A stretch of 64,000 nucleotides of DNA from Edaphochlamys debaryana (taxonomy: Eukaryota; Chlorophyta; Chlorophyceae; Chlamydomonadales): positions 434,001 through 498,000 of the forward strand of contig JAEHOE010000067.1 in the NCBI GenBank assembly GCA_016858145.1, written 5' to 3'. Below the pieces are notes generated by a model. It was not told where the DNA came from. It worked only from the letters and a program-made list of their open reading frames with translations, and searched no databases. The translations under genes and the position numbers were made by a program. Each line of letters opens with the position of its first letter. The first letter of the stretch is position 1. Below are positions 1 through 11,800 of the stretch, one piece after another.

Positions 1-670
1 CCCCTGCTGCCCTCATCCCGGGGGTCCAAACAGTGGTGTGGCACCAGGTGCGTCCTGGGCTGGTCGATGGAGGCATCGGCTGATCAACTCGCACACGCAC
101 TTGATGGTAGGTACATGGGGAGAGGAACGAAACGCAACAGCGTGGCTGGGTTGGCGCGGATCTGCGGACACTACGGTAGCTCCATGCAGCTCCCATGCAC
201 CGCGTCCTTGCTTGCCCTTAACGCGCTCGTTCTCCCTTGCCGCAACCCGACCTACCATTTCACCAATCTTGGCTGTGCCGCGCAGGGCAGCAGAGGGACA
301 GGCGCAGTGACCGCTAACAACGTTCCGGCACGGATTGGCGGAGCCATGCTGAAGGCAAGCAAGAAAGCCTCGACAGGCTTTGCGTTGGGCCCCTGACTCA
401 GGTGTCGGACACATGTGACTTTATTCCTCCACTTTATCTTCCGAGTACCGCCCTGACTCCCTCGCCCTTTGCTTGCCATGCCCCCCGCTGCTGCAGATCT
501 ACTCACCCCCTGGCAGCTGCTGGGCTGATCTGCTGGGTTCCGGCCCGCCTAGCCCCTGCGACGGCCCCCCTGACGTTCCCGGCTGGGCCTGCACCCAGGC
601 GGGTGGCAGCAGCGTGCAGTACCCCGGAACCAACCAGTTCCGGATCTACAAGGTGCTGCCAAGCACCTAG
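1..670 (+). CDS. 3' end of a secreted-protein paralogue (partial at left edge)
   Basis: This is the last part of a gene whose 5' portion lies left of the window. Three exon pieces can be read: 1-47 (ending GVQTVVWHQ), a 21-nt exon 286-306 (GSRGTGA) and a terminal exon 497-670 ending IYKVLPST and TAG. They match the last three exons of the complete gene at 2288-4772 almost residue for residue, and the introns match too, so the two are a recent tandem pair. The terminal exon has four cysteines and many Gly, Pro and Ser residues (SPPGSCWADLLGSG). The family is not recognised. By analogy with the complete copy it should be secreted. Frames and splice phases agree across all three exons. Confidence 0.6.
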
Positions 671-2287
671 AGAGAGGGCAGATCCAACCCTAGATAGACA
701 TGCATGTATGTCTTATGGAGCACAAAGGATGGAGCCAGACTAAAGGCCGGGGCTTTGCGCAAGGGCTGCTCATGCATCGAGCACACGTGTGCATGCATGC
801 ACATCTATCTGATACATGCATAGGAACGGTTGGCGTACCATAATGAGCCATAGGTGCGAGACACGCACCCAAGCCTCTGTCGCTTGCAGCCGCAACCAGT
901 GCAGGGCATGGCTTGCTATTTCTTGGAATTGGTACGAGGAGCGGCTTGTTTGCGACTAGTGTGACCAAAAGTTCCCCACCAAAGTGACCGAAATCGGCCA
1001 CGTGTCCCCTTACAATATGACTTTAGTATGATGCATGCATCATATCCATACACGGAGGCCCTGTAGGGGGTCGGGGCCGCGGTTTGCGGCCTTCCGAGCA
1101 CTGTCGTCGCGGGACATGCCGACCAGCCGACCGCGAAATACGCGCCCAGACGCCCGCGCGATGGCTTTACAGTGCATCAACGCGGTCACGGCAGTGCAGC
1201 TGGAACAGGTAGGGGCATAGGCGGGGGTCGCCACCCATGGCCGTGCCCCTGGGGGCAGCCCGGGCGCACCTCGGGACTTGCCATAGCGGCGCGGGTGTCC
1301 AAAGCCCAACTTGACCCCAATGACCCTTATACACTCCCCACAACCTAGTTATGCAGTGGGGGTGTCGGGCAGCAATGCTTTGTGCAAGTAGTCGCGACAT
1401 GCACTCGCATGTCGCGCGCGAGAGGCCTCATAGCGACCTCAGAGAATCGTCTAGGCCATAACAAGGCCATATACAGCCCATGGGCTGGTCGGCTGGGGCT
1501 GTTAAGCCCTGTAGAGGAAGGCGAAGGTCGGCATGCCTCATTTCGCGGTCCCAGCGACCTCCACCGATACGCGCCCAAAGTGTTCTAAGTGCATCTATGT
1601 AGTACATAGGCTCACTAAAAGAGGCTGGGCGAGATAGCTGCTGTGTTTTAGCGTCAGTCGGCGACACGTACCCCGCCCGGCCCCCGCCCCGCCAAATCGA
1701 CCCCACCCAGTTCTCCGTGCCAGCGAGCGACTGAGGAGCCCAAAAGCGGTACCTGGCATCCTTACGCTATGTGAAGGCCATTCGAGCCAGTCTACACCAG
1801 CGGGGGGTGCTAGAGTGAGGGTCTGGGCCCCAAACCAACCCCCCAGACCCCCTGTACGGCACGCCATGTACGGCAGGTGCACTATAGTCCGTTAAGGACG
1901 AAGCTACAGCTATGCTTCCCATCCTTAACGGACTATAGTGCGGCCTCCAAAAGGTGCTTGGCGTTTTGGACACCCTGCCCTCCGTGGGTGCGCCCGGGCT
2001 GCCTGGGGGCGGGACGCCGGCGGGGCCGGGGGTGTTTGCTGGCAGCAAACCCGGGTGGCAAGTTGGCCATGACAGCCATGTGACGCCCGACATGGCAGCC
2101 CTCCGACGCTCAAATATTGACGAAAGCCCTTCGACGACGGCCGCGTTGAGCGGTTGCATTCCGGCGGCGGTTGGATCCAGTGTTGTACGCTAGAGGTTGG
2201 GAGCTTCTCAGAGCTTTCTATTTCCGCCATCGACGCGCGCCAGGTGCCATAATCGTTCTTCATTTGTTAACCACACCGCGTGCGAAG
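671..2287. other. Intergenic stretch with a perfect hairpin
   Basis: No coding exon could be supported. The stretch contains CATG/TGCA-rich sequence (about 695-830), a short palindrome at 595-609 and a perfect 20-bp inverted repeat at 1879-1941 (listed separately). The 3' part presumably holds the promoter and 5' UTR of the gene starting at 2288. Confidence 0.6.
1879..1941. repeat. Perfect 20-bp inverted repeat (hairpin)
   Basis: The left arm 1879-1898 (GCACTATAGTCCGTTAAGGA) and the right arm 1922-1941 are exact reverse complements separated by a 23-nt loop. No gene overlaps it. It could be a miniature inverted-repeat element, a small-RNA hairpin or a transcription-related structure; the sequence alone does not say which. 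Confidence 0.85.
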
Positions 2288-4772
2288 ATGACGCAGCTCG
2301 TTTACTTGCGCGTGGGCATCCTGGTAATCCTTGTCGGCGGGTGAGTCCACCGCGAGCACCAGAAACGCGGCGTTCGAGAATTGTGTATGATGTGACTTGC
2401 CCTAATGCTGCCCGTTTTGGTGCAGCGCTGGGAGCGCCTTTGCGGGGCGCATCCTGCTGCTGGACGGTCTCGGGGCATCTGCCTCGGCGAGTCGGTATCG
2501 ATCGATGCTGCTTGGCTGGGGCCTGAGCCTGCAGTTGAGCGTCACTGGTAATGACGGTAACAAGGAAGCTGACCCGTCAGCCAACCCAGTATGCCACGTT
2601 TTTGCCGACGCACGCCGCAGTGCACGGCCACGGTGGCGACTTCTTGGGGCCCCGCCTGCATCAAGCCGAGCTGAAGCTGCGAGTTTGGCGCCACTGCCAC
2701 GGTGAGCGCACTCGAGTGGTGCGGCAGCAGTTGACGGCACTCGAGGGCCGCCTTCGACGGCTCTTCGAACACGCACAACCCATCACCTGCCCCTCCAACC
2801 TGCCGAGCGACGCCGCAGCGCTGCGGGGCCCGAGTGGAACCCCTCTACACGGGCCCTTGGGTCTGAACAGCTCCCAAACCGCATGCAAGCCAAGCAAGCC
2901 CCAGCAAACCCATGCGCGTGGGGCAATGGTACCCTTGGGCGGGGCTTGCGCTGTAACGCTTGTCTGGGTTCCACGCCTGACGCACGAACGGTTGACCCGA
3001 CGACGCTGTGGTGCTGCGCCCCACCCAACCTCCTGAGCAGGGACAGCTGCTCCACTCTGTCGACAGCGGCTTTGGCACCGAGGTCTTTGGCTTCGGCCTG
3101 GCCCCTGTGTCCATGCTGGCGCCTCTCGTGCCGCCGGGCTACACGCTTGCGCCGAGCGGGCTCCCCGGCTTTGGTCTGTTGGCCACTTCCACTGTGCACT
3201 ACGCCAACTCGGTTCTGGATGGGGGCGCACCGAGTGACGTCGCCAACGTCTACTGGATTGCCGCGGTGCGTCGGGATCAGTCACGCCGTCAGGGTCGCCA
3301 GCCAGTGGGCGGGTGTGGGGGAGGGGCGCCATGCATTGCCGGTAGCACAGAGGGAACGCAAAGGCACCAAAGCTGCCGTAGCTGCTGTTGCCCGGGTAGC
3401 TTCGGCACTCACACCTATGGGCTGCCCATGTGGTCGAGTCCTGTATTCTGCAGCCCAATCTGCCTGTGTGACCCCCACAAACGCCTTCGTGCGTTACGTT
3501 ATTGTTCATGCAGGTACTGCCCCCCGCTTGGGCTGGCCCCCCGGGCAGTGCGCTCAAACTCACCAACGCCATCCACGCTTATGCGCTCAAGGTCTGGACC
3601 AACAACACGGGATTCTTCTCGGCCATGACGGTGCGTGTCGGGGTGGGTCAGCCAAGCTGCTGATTATCTGTCAGCACCGCTGGCTGGGGTCTGGCCCCTG
3701 GTGCGGCTGGTTCATGTGTACATGCCCCATGCTCCTCTCTTTCCCCAACACAGGACGCCGGCTTTCCCATTGAGCTGCGCACAAACCTTGCGTTCAACTA
3801 TGCCATCGACTCCTCCAACACGGGCAGCATGGACGTTGATGTGCCCGGTAGGTGCCTGCCTGTTTGGGGTTGGGCAACCCGCCTTGCATGCTTGGTGCTC
3901 CATGCGTGTGAGGCGGAGTTCAGGGCCCCAGGGCACCCGTATGTCGGGGGCAGCGAAAGCCACCTGCTGGATGCGGAGGACGGAAGGCCCCCTACCCTCT
4001 CATGTCTTCCCAAGCGCTTCGCTTTGTTGGTGCATGTCTCCATCCCCCTCATGTCCGCAGGCGCCTACCACACTTTCGTCACGGCCATCCCGCCTTCCGG
4101 CCCCGTCCCCTCGGGGGTTCAGGCGGTTCTGTGGTACCAGGTGCGTCCTGGGCTGGTCGATGGAGGCAGCGGCGAATGAACTCGCATACGCTCTTGACGC
4201 AGCTGACGGCACATGGGGGAGAGGAAACGCACCAACAGGGCTGGGTTGGCGCGGGTCTGCGGACGTTACGGTAGCTCCATGCAGCTCCCATGCACCGCGT
4301 CCTTGCCCTCAACGCGCTAGTTCAAATTTTCCTCGCCGCAACCGGGCCGTTCCCCCATTCTTCTTGGCTGTCCTGCGCAGGGCAGCGGCGGTACGAGCGC
4401 AGTGACCGCTAACAACGTTCCGGCGCGGATTGGTGGAGGCGTGCTTAAGGCAAGCAAGCAGCAAGCCTTGACAGGCTTTGGTCCGGACCAACTGAAAAGG
4501 GGATCCCCTGACACATGTGGCTTCATTCCTCCACTATATCTTCCGATTACCGCCCTGACTCCCTTGCCCTTCGCTTGCCATGCCCCCCGCTGCTGCAGAT
4601 CTACTCACCCCCTGGCAGCTGCTGGGCTGATCTGCTGGGTTCCGGCCCGCCTAGCCCCTGCGACGGCCCCCCTGACGTTCTCGGCTGGGCCTGCACCCGG
4701 GCGGGTGGCAGCAGCGTGCAGTACCCCGGAACCAACCAGTTGCGAATCTACAAGGTGCTGCCAAGCACCTAG
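2288..4772 (+). CDS. Secreted protein of unknown function (multi-exon)
   Basis: The ATG at 2288 opens a hydrophobic N terminus (MTQLVYLRVGILVILVGG, continuing GAGSAFAG) that looks like a signal peptide with cleavage after AFA. Exons with matching phases are 2288-2340, 2426-2547, 2621-2701, 3041-3265, 3514-3630, 3754-3847, 4061-4140, a 21-nt microexon 4381-4401 and 4599-4772. The join between 2701 and 3041 does not close in frame, so a small exon is probably missed there. The mature part is rich in Gly, Pro, Ser and aromatic residues (GSALKLTNAIHAYALKVW; NLAFNYAIDSSNTGSMDVDV) and ends in a Cys-containing exon. No catalytic motif or known domain was recognised; a beta-rich carbohydrate-binding or extracellular-matrix role is only a guess. 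A partial tandem paralogue lies at 1-670. Confidence 0.65.
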
Positions 4773-4785
4773 AGAGAGGGCAGAG
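4061..4785 (+). repeat. Direct duplication of the segment at 1-685
   Basis: The sequence from the exon ending at 4140 to just after the stop at 4772 is a diverged direct copy of 1-685, introns included (for example GTGCGTCCTGGGCTGGTCGA at 48 and at 4141). Similarity fades shortly after the stop codons. Confidence 0.85.
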
Positions 4786-5879
4786 CCACCAGGGCAACCC
4801 TAGGGCAACCCTCAACGTCTCTGATGGAGCTCGGCTTACCACACAGTGATGCCACATCATTAGGATCCTTTTTTGTGTAGACATACGAGGGGTATTGCAG
4901 GCTGGCCTATAACGGGCGTACGTTGTGATCCTCTGAAATAAGTGTGAGGACCTGTGAGGACCTGAGCTAATAAGACACGGATCTGGCGCCGGAAAGGGCG
5001 CGCAACGAACCTTTGAGCAGTAGCATAGCGTGCAGGTGCATAGCACGGCAATACGGCCTGGCGCCGCGTGGCAGTACGGCAGCAGTAAAACCGGTACGAC
5101 ATGACGCCGGTATGACCACTTGGTTGCATTTGCAACGTTGTGGCATTTTGGCACGGCCGGAGGTTGAGCTGCACAACTAGTTTGAGCTCTGGCTCCTCGG
5201 TGTCCTGAACGAATATGCTGTTGCAGTGTCTTGCGCATGCATTTGGCCACATGCCCATGAGGCTCTGCGCATAGTCCAGAGTCCATGTATACATGTACAG
5301 GATGGAAGTGACACAGGAAGGCCCTCCACACATGGCTTTGCCTGTGAGTGAGCTGCTAGGGTAGGCGTAGTAGGCGCAGGGTCTGACCAGCTAGCTAAGC
5401 TAGCAGAGGTCTGCGGTGTGTAGCGTGCGTGTGCATCCACGTGCCAGATGTCCTTGAGCTGACCGCCGGGGGTCGATCCTCCACTACTACCACTATGCCC
5501 TACGCACGCCTGGAGAAGAGGGAACGGGAAAACTGAAGACGGACGGCGGCACCCAGCAGCAGCGCCCCTGGCTCTGAATACGGTCAACATTATTACAAAT
5601 GGTCACTCCCGTATGCACGCGCAGTGTGGTATCATCAGTTTCTGGCCGGCACTTGGGGCAAAGGTCAATCAACTCTAGCTGTAGCAAGCTCCAGAACGTG
5701 CATGCTAACCAGGGACTATCGACAGCACACAACGCCTATCTCTGGTCTGTCCCACAAGAGTAAAAAATATTGAAAGGTAAAGGGCGGAGACATGATCGCA
5801 TGACTGGGTGCCAGAGCGGTAGCAGCACATGCAAATAACGGCAGCATAGCCCAACCAAAGTCCGAATCGACAGGTCTTC
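4773..5879. other. Intergenic region between convergent genes
   Basis: No exon-like stretch with consistent splice signals was found. It should carry the 3' UTRs of the plus-strand secreted gene and the minus-strand macroglobulin-like gene. A short direct repeat (GTGAGGACCT twice) lies near 4947. Confidence 0.5.
5593..5597 (-). promoter_or_regulatory. Putative poly(A) signal TGTAA
   Basis: TTACA on the plus strand reads TGTAA on the minus strand, about 285 nt downstream of the stop of the macroglobulin-like gene. TGTAA is the established green-algal polyadenylation signal; its use here is inferred from position only. Confidence 0.4.
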
Positions 5880-8800
5880 TTAAGCAGCTGTCGTGCAGCT
5901 GCGCCCCCCGAACCCCGGGTCGCACACGCACACGCCCGTGTTGACGTTGCACACTCCGCTGCCCCCGCAGGCCCTGGGGCAGGCCTTGGGCTTGGGCGGC
6001 GCGGGCGCGGGGGCGGCGGCCGCGCAGTCTGCGCACACGGTGAGTGCCGCTGAGGGCGTCATGCCCATGAGCTCGGGCTGCTGCTCCACCCAGGCGCGCA
6101 CGGGCGGGACCACGAAGGAGCCGGCGGTGGCGGCGACGGCCTTGATGGACACGCTGCTGGTGCCGGAGCGGAGGGCTGGGGGAGGGGTGCGAGGGGAGGG
6201 GAGGAGGGGAGGGTGGGGAAAGATGGGGGGCGGTGAGTGGGTCAGGGGATGATGAGAGTGTGAGAGAGCGTCTGGAAGATGGCACGGCGGCGCCTCGCTC
6301 GGTCCTAGAAGGCACCGGTATGCTTTTGCGCCGTGAGGCACGCAACCTGTCCCTATCTACCCTCACGCTTTCCCGGTCTCTCTTCCGCACCGCACCTGCG
6401 TAGCTGAACGTGACGAGGTGGGGCTTGGTCTCGCGGGAGGGGCACACGGGCCACCACCACCAACTGAAGAAGCGGCCCCTGAGAAGTGAGGAGTGAGGGC
6501 GACGTCGATCACGATGACGGGTAAGACGGGTTGAAGCCTCGCTGCCTGCAGCGCCCATGCCTCTGACTGCTTCCCGCCCCCTCACCACATCCAGTCGTCC
6601 ACCCATCGGTTCTCGCAGTTCCAGCCCGCATCCGCCACCAGATTCGGATCCAGCGGCTCCAGGCCCCCAGGCATCATGACAGACAAAGTCACGGCACCCA
6701 GGTCGTCCTGAGAGGATGAAAGAGGGGAGGAGGGATGGGTGGGTCGCAAGGCGTCATGAAACGAACGGACTTCGCCGCGCGACTCCCTGCCCCAGTCCTC
6801 CAGCCTCTGCTGCCCCAACCCCTGCTGACCGGCGTGGTGAGTTGGATGGTGATGAGGACGAGGGAGGCGAGCGGCACGGAGCCCACACGGGGGCCCGAGG
6901 CGACACCGGTGGCCGGGTCAACAACCTGCGCGGGGGCGGCCGGAGGAGCGGGCAATGGGCGAAAGAGCCTGACGCTGAGCCCTCTTCTTGCAGCCCCTTG
7001 CCCTCTGCCTTCGTTGCTGCTCAAGCTAGGTAGGCACTCGGCCCCCTTCCCCTTCCCTCCGTCCCCCCCTCGCCTGCATGACGCTCTCCACGTAGATGCC
7101 TCGGTACGTGGGGAAGGTGAGGGGCGCGGAGGGAACGAAGTGGAGAGAGGCGGCAACCGTCACCTCGCCGCTGCCAACGGCCTGGGGGTGGGGGAAGGAA
7201 GCGAGGGGTGAGGTGCAAAGAAGAAAGAATGCCAACCCGTACAGTTGCCGTGTGCCGTACAGTTTGGATGCAGTCCACGTACTCGTGTGCCGTACGCCCC
7301 TACCTGGAAGTTGAGCTCGCTCGCCGCCTGCCCAGCCGGCGCCGGAGGGAGGGCCTCCCAAGGCGTGGTCCGTGTCACGGGGTCGATGTTGCCGCCCGTG
7401 TGGAATCCGGCCTGAGGGAGGTAGGAAGGGAATAAGCAGGAATGGGTGATCAGGCATGATGCGGCAAGGCTAATGACACAATCAGACGAACCTCCGCCCA
7501 ACCACCCCACCCCACCGTGAGCACGGTCAGCCCGTTGGCATCCGCAGTGAGGTCGATGTTGGGCTTTGCGCTGCCCCGTGATCTGTCGTACACCTCCAAG
7601 GCCAGGATCTTGTAAGCCTGCACGGAGCATGCGCATCGTGTTAGTGCTATCAGCACATGTGTTGTAGCCGCTGCATGCCGTACCCACGTGATCCCGTCGT
7701 GCTCCATTCCCCAAGCAAGCACCCAGGCCCCTGCCCGCCCACCTGCGTCTGCCACGAGTCCCATACCCAGAACGCCCATCCGCCCCTGGACGGGGTCTGC
7801 ACGGGGTTGGCCACGTGGGCCGCGAGGCGGGGCAGCAGCTGGCTGGTGACCCCCGTGCGGACCATGAGCAGGAGCGCCAGGGACTGGGACTGAAGGGGCG
7901 CGGGGGAGGAGGAGCCTGCGGACGGGAGGGGAGCGGCGTGTGCAGCAACGTGAGGCGAACGTTCCTAGCGGAGAATGAACCCCTTGGGAGCGCTGCCGGC
8001 CCGCTCACCCTTGTACGCTGCCACGTATGCCGTCCTGCCCTGCACCCTCAGGCTGGACGTCAGCTGGCTGACGGTCTCCGTGACGAAGGCGGGGTGGGGG
8101 TTGGAGGCCCCCATGCTCAGGAGCAGCAGGGACAGCATCACGCGAGTCTGGGGAAGAGGGAGGGGTATGGGGTTGGCAACAAGAGTTGACGCAGGGCTTG
8201 GGTCAATACCCGCATCCGCCCTCCCACCTCCCACCTCCTGCCCCAGTCCCTCGGCCTTGGTCGCGTTCGCCACGTTGTCGAGCAGGCGCTCCAGGGAGAG
8301 GTCAGAGGCGATGTTGGTGGTCGCGCCCTTGGGCGTCCAGCTAGCGCCAAACACAAGCCTGTTAGAGAAGACGGAGATGAGGTGTGACAGCAGCCTGTGC
8401 GCAGATAAACGCACAATCCCACACCTGCTCTAGACCACATCAGAACATCCATCCCCCCACGCACCTGGCCCACGCCAGCGTGTACCAGTCGCTGTACCGC
8501 ACCGGCTCCTGCCCCTTCTTGACCTTGATCCGGCGGGCCTCCTCAGCGTCGCGGATCAGTTGGTCGTTGACCGCCTGGGTCCACGTGGGCGCCTGCGTTG
8601 ACTCGAGCGTTGACCAACCGCTGGCCGAGGCGGGCGTTGCCTTGGCGGCGGTTGCGTGCTCCTTGAGCATGTGGAGAGCCCACAGGTTGAGACCCACGTC
8701 GCACCTGGGGAGGGAGGGTAGGGAACGACGGGTGAGCTAAGAGCATTGTCTAAGCATGATGACTCCAGTGGCACTAGATGTGCGGCAGTACACGCCGTAC

Positions 8801-11800
8801 AGCGCATCCGCTCCCTTAACGCCGCACGCACCACTGGATGTCGTATCCAGCCCAGCGGCGCCAGTCGGACCACACGAGTCCGTAGTACGAGTGCGTCAGT
8901 CGGGCGAGGTCCCGGTATGCAGCATCCACGTAAGCCTTGCTGCCGGCGTCCTGATAAGGAAGGCAATTAGTTGGGACGGGACGATCCGATGTGGAGACTT
9001 TGATCAAGCAGGATTGCTAGCTCCGCCCATTACTCCCCGTGCCATGCCCATGCTTCCACCCACCACGCTCTGAGCGTAGTACGACAGCACTGGGGCCTCG
9101 GTGACCCACATCAGCGCCCGATCCGCGGTGGGGTACTCCCTGACAGGGAGGGAGGGAGGATAGAAGTAATGTATGGAAGATCCTCATACGGTCTGGCACG
9201 GTATGACACGGTGAAACTGTGAGGGAGGTGCTCCAGCAGGATCGACTCAAGTCCAAACCGCAGGCAGCCCCACCTGTCGGGGTCCTCCGTCTGATTCAGG
9301 TTATCGTACAGCGCTTGTATGGCGGGCAGATATCCAACACCCGCGGTCAGGCGCAGGCCGCCTGAGTAGAGCGGGTAGTCAAGGGTTCAGGCAGGGGCTG
9401 AGGAACGATGAGGCAGAGCCAGGCATCTGACGGACCTTGACCCCTTGCCATACCCGCCACCCCGCCCCGCCCCCTCTCCCGGCCCCACCGCTCCCGGGCA
9501 CTGCGTCCGGCAGCACCATGCCCTCCTGCCAGCTGTCGGCTCCCCCAGCGGCGATGCCCGACAGAGCGAATGAGGTCGCCACCCACACATCCCCTTGCTG
9601 GCCTGAGGGTGAGGGAGTGGGGGGAGCAAAGGCATCCGTTATCGAGCGGACCGGCCAAGTCCGTTGCTTGAAGGGAAGGAGTGGGGAAGTGGGGGCTGGG
9701 GGGAGCAAGGGCATCCGTTGTCGAGCTGACTAGCCAACTGAAGTGCAATGGCAGAGTGCAAAGACTAGCCCTTAGTCCTTGAGCTACCTCCGCCCCCCCA
9801 TCGACCCACCGTACACCGGTATGCTCATCTCCAGTCCGTCCCTTGCCCCTCCGGGCGCTGTGTCCTGGGCGCTGAGGGTGAGGCTGGCGTTCCCCAGGCC
9901 CACCGCGGCGAGGGCGAACCGGACCTCCCGCTGCAGGCCCCCACCCGCGGGGAACGAGAGCGTCTGGGTGGCGGGGCCCGTCAGGGACAGCGGGAGGGAG
10001 CCAGACACCTGGAGGAAAGAAAGGGAACAGGGGCGAAGGGGGCCCTTAGGGGAGATTTGGACACAATGCTGAGTCGGCTCCGCCCTTGGCGTGGTTCCAA
10101 AGTCGGGATGGATGGATAAGAATGGAAGAAGAAAGGCGCAAGCAAGGGCAGGAGACAGATCCTCTCACCGCCTACCGTTGCGGTGACCTTGACGGTTGCC
10201 GGCAGTGATCCGACCGTCACAACGGCCCCCGCCTCGAATGTGTCGCTCGCGCGGACGAAGCGAGGCACGCTGGGCGTGAGGCTCAGCCGCCGCCGTACCA
10301 CCACCTGACCCTCGCCGCTGCCGTACTTGGCCTTAGCTCCGGCAGCGGCGAACGCACTGTGAGGTGCGGTGCGTGTGGATGTGAGTTGTGGGGCTAGGTG
10401 AAGGGTACGGCGCAACCTCTAGAGCCTCGCTACCCGCCCGGTCCTCACCGCAGCTTGAAGGTCCCCAGATTTGGAGGAGCGGTGAATTCCACGACCGCCT
10501 TTCCGTCCGCCCCCGCCATCTTGGTGGTGAAGAGCGGCGTCACGATGAAGCCCGCCGCCTGGAGGACAGAGTTTGAGGGGTCACGGTACGACTCCAGCCC
10601 CGCCCGTACCTTGCCCGATGCTGCCACGCGGGGTGCAGGGTGGCGGAATGCTTCGGGCGAGTAGGGAAACCAATATCGTACCTTGCGGACTTCCGCGTCT
10701 GGAATTTCGGAGCTCTTGGGGATATCAACCCCAGCTTCGTCGTCTCCAACCGGCGAACTACCAGGGCCTGCATGCAACAGAACCGCGAGGCAGGGGTGAA
10801 AGAGGGCGCGAGCCGAACCTACAGCCCGGCTAGCTAGAGCTACGGGGCTTACGACGTCCCCTAGAGGCCCTCAAGGGAGGGCCGCCCGTCGTCGAATGCC
10901 CGTCTTCAATCAAGCGTGTGTGGTCTGCCCCTCACGCCCAGCCGCACGAGAGTGCTTGGGGCGCCCTAATCCTCTGCCCCAAAACCTAGGTGCCTCCCCG
11001 TGCGTAGTGGTGGGGACCGACCGCGGGGAGGCGCACGCCTTTTCGCGGGCGGGGGCGGGCGGCCTGGGGGGCGAGGCGGCACGGCAAAGGGGCCCCTATA
11101 ATCAGCACCCCACGACCAACCGCACTGACGCACCGGGCTGGGGGGGAGCACGCTGGACGGGCTCTGAGGGCGAGCATGCAACATGCATAGGGGCGCGACA
11201 TGCCCAGGAAGGTGACTCAGCATGAATGGCCGACAGACAAAAACAGCCTTGCCTTGGCACCGACGTGGCAAACCGGCAAACGCACACACGCCAACGCGAG
11301 CAAATGCCCCGCCGGGCGGCCGATTGGCAGAGTAGGTCGGCCATGTGGATCCCGGGCTCGCAGCCGAGCGCAAAAGATCCTAGCAGATTCATTCAAAAGA
11401 GCCTTAGTCCGTACGGCGTGGAGGCTTACTTGATGCCGGCATGAGCGGCGCTGAAGGCGCTCCCTCTTGCTCTCCCGGCATCGGTGTGTAGTGCGCTGGC
11501 GGGGCACGCGTGTACAGGCGGTAGTTGCGGTATTGCTCCCAAAGGGTGTTCCTCCATTGATTCTGGGGGCCGGGGTTCAACATAGGGCGGGCGCGGGGTG
11601 TTAAGAGCTACGGTGTACCGCTTAACCTGAGGGCGGCGGAGGATGGAAGGGATGCAAGGAAGCTTGGGCCGAGATGGGGGCACTCGACATGGTGGATACG
11701 CCACCAACCGCCAACTGCCAACTACCACGTTCAGCATCAGTGGCACGACCCACCGGCATGAACGACAGTACGGACGCATATCGCTCCAGGAATTTGTCAT

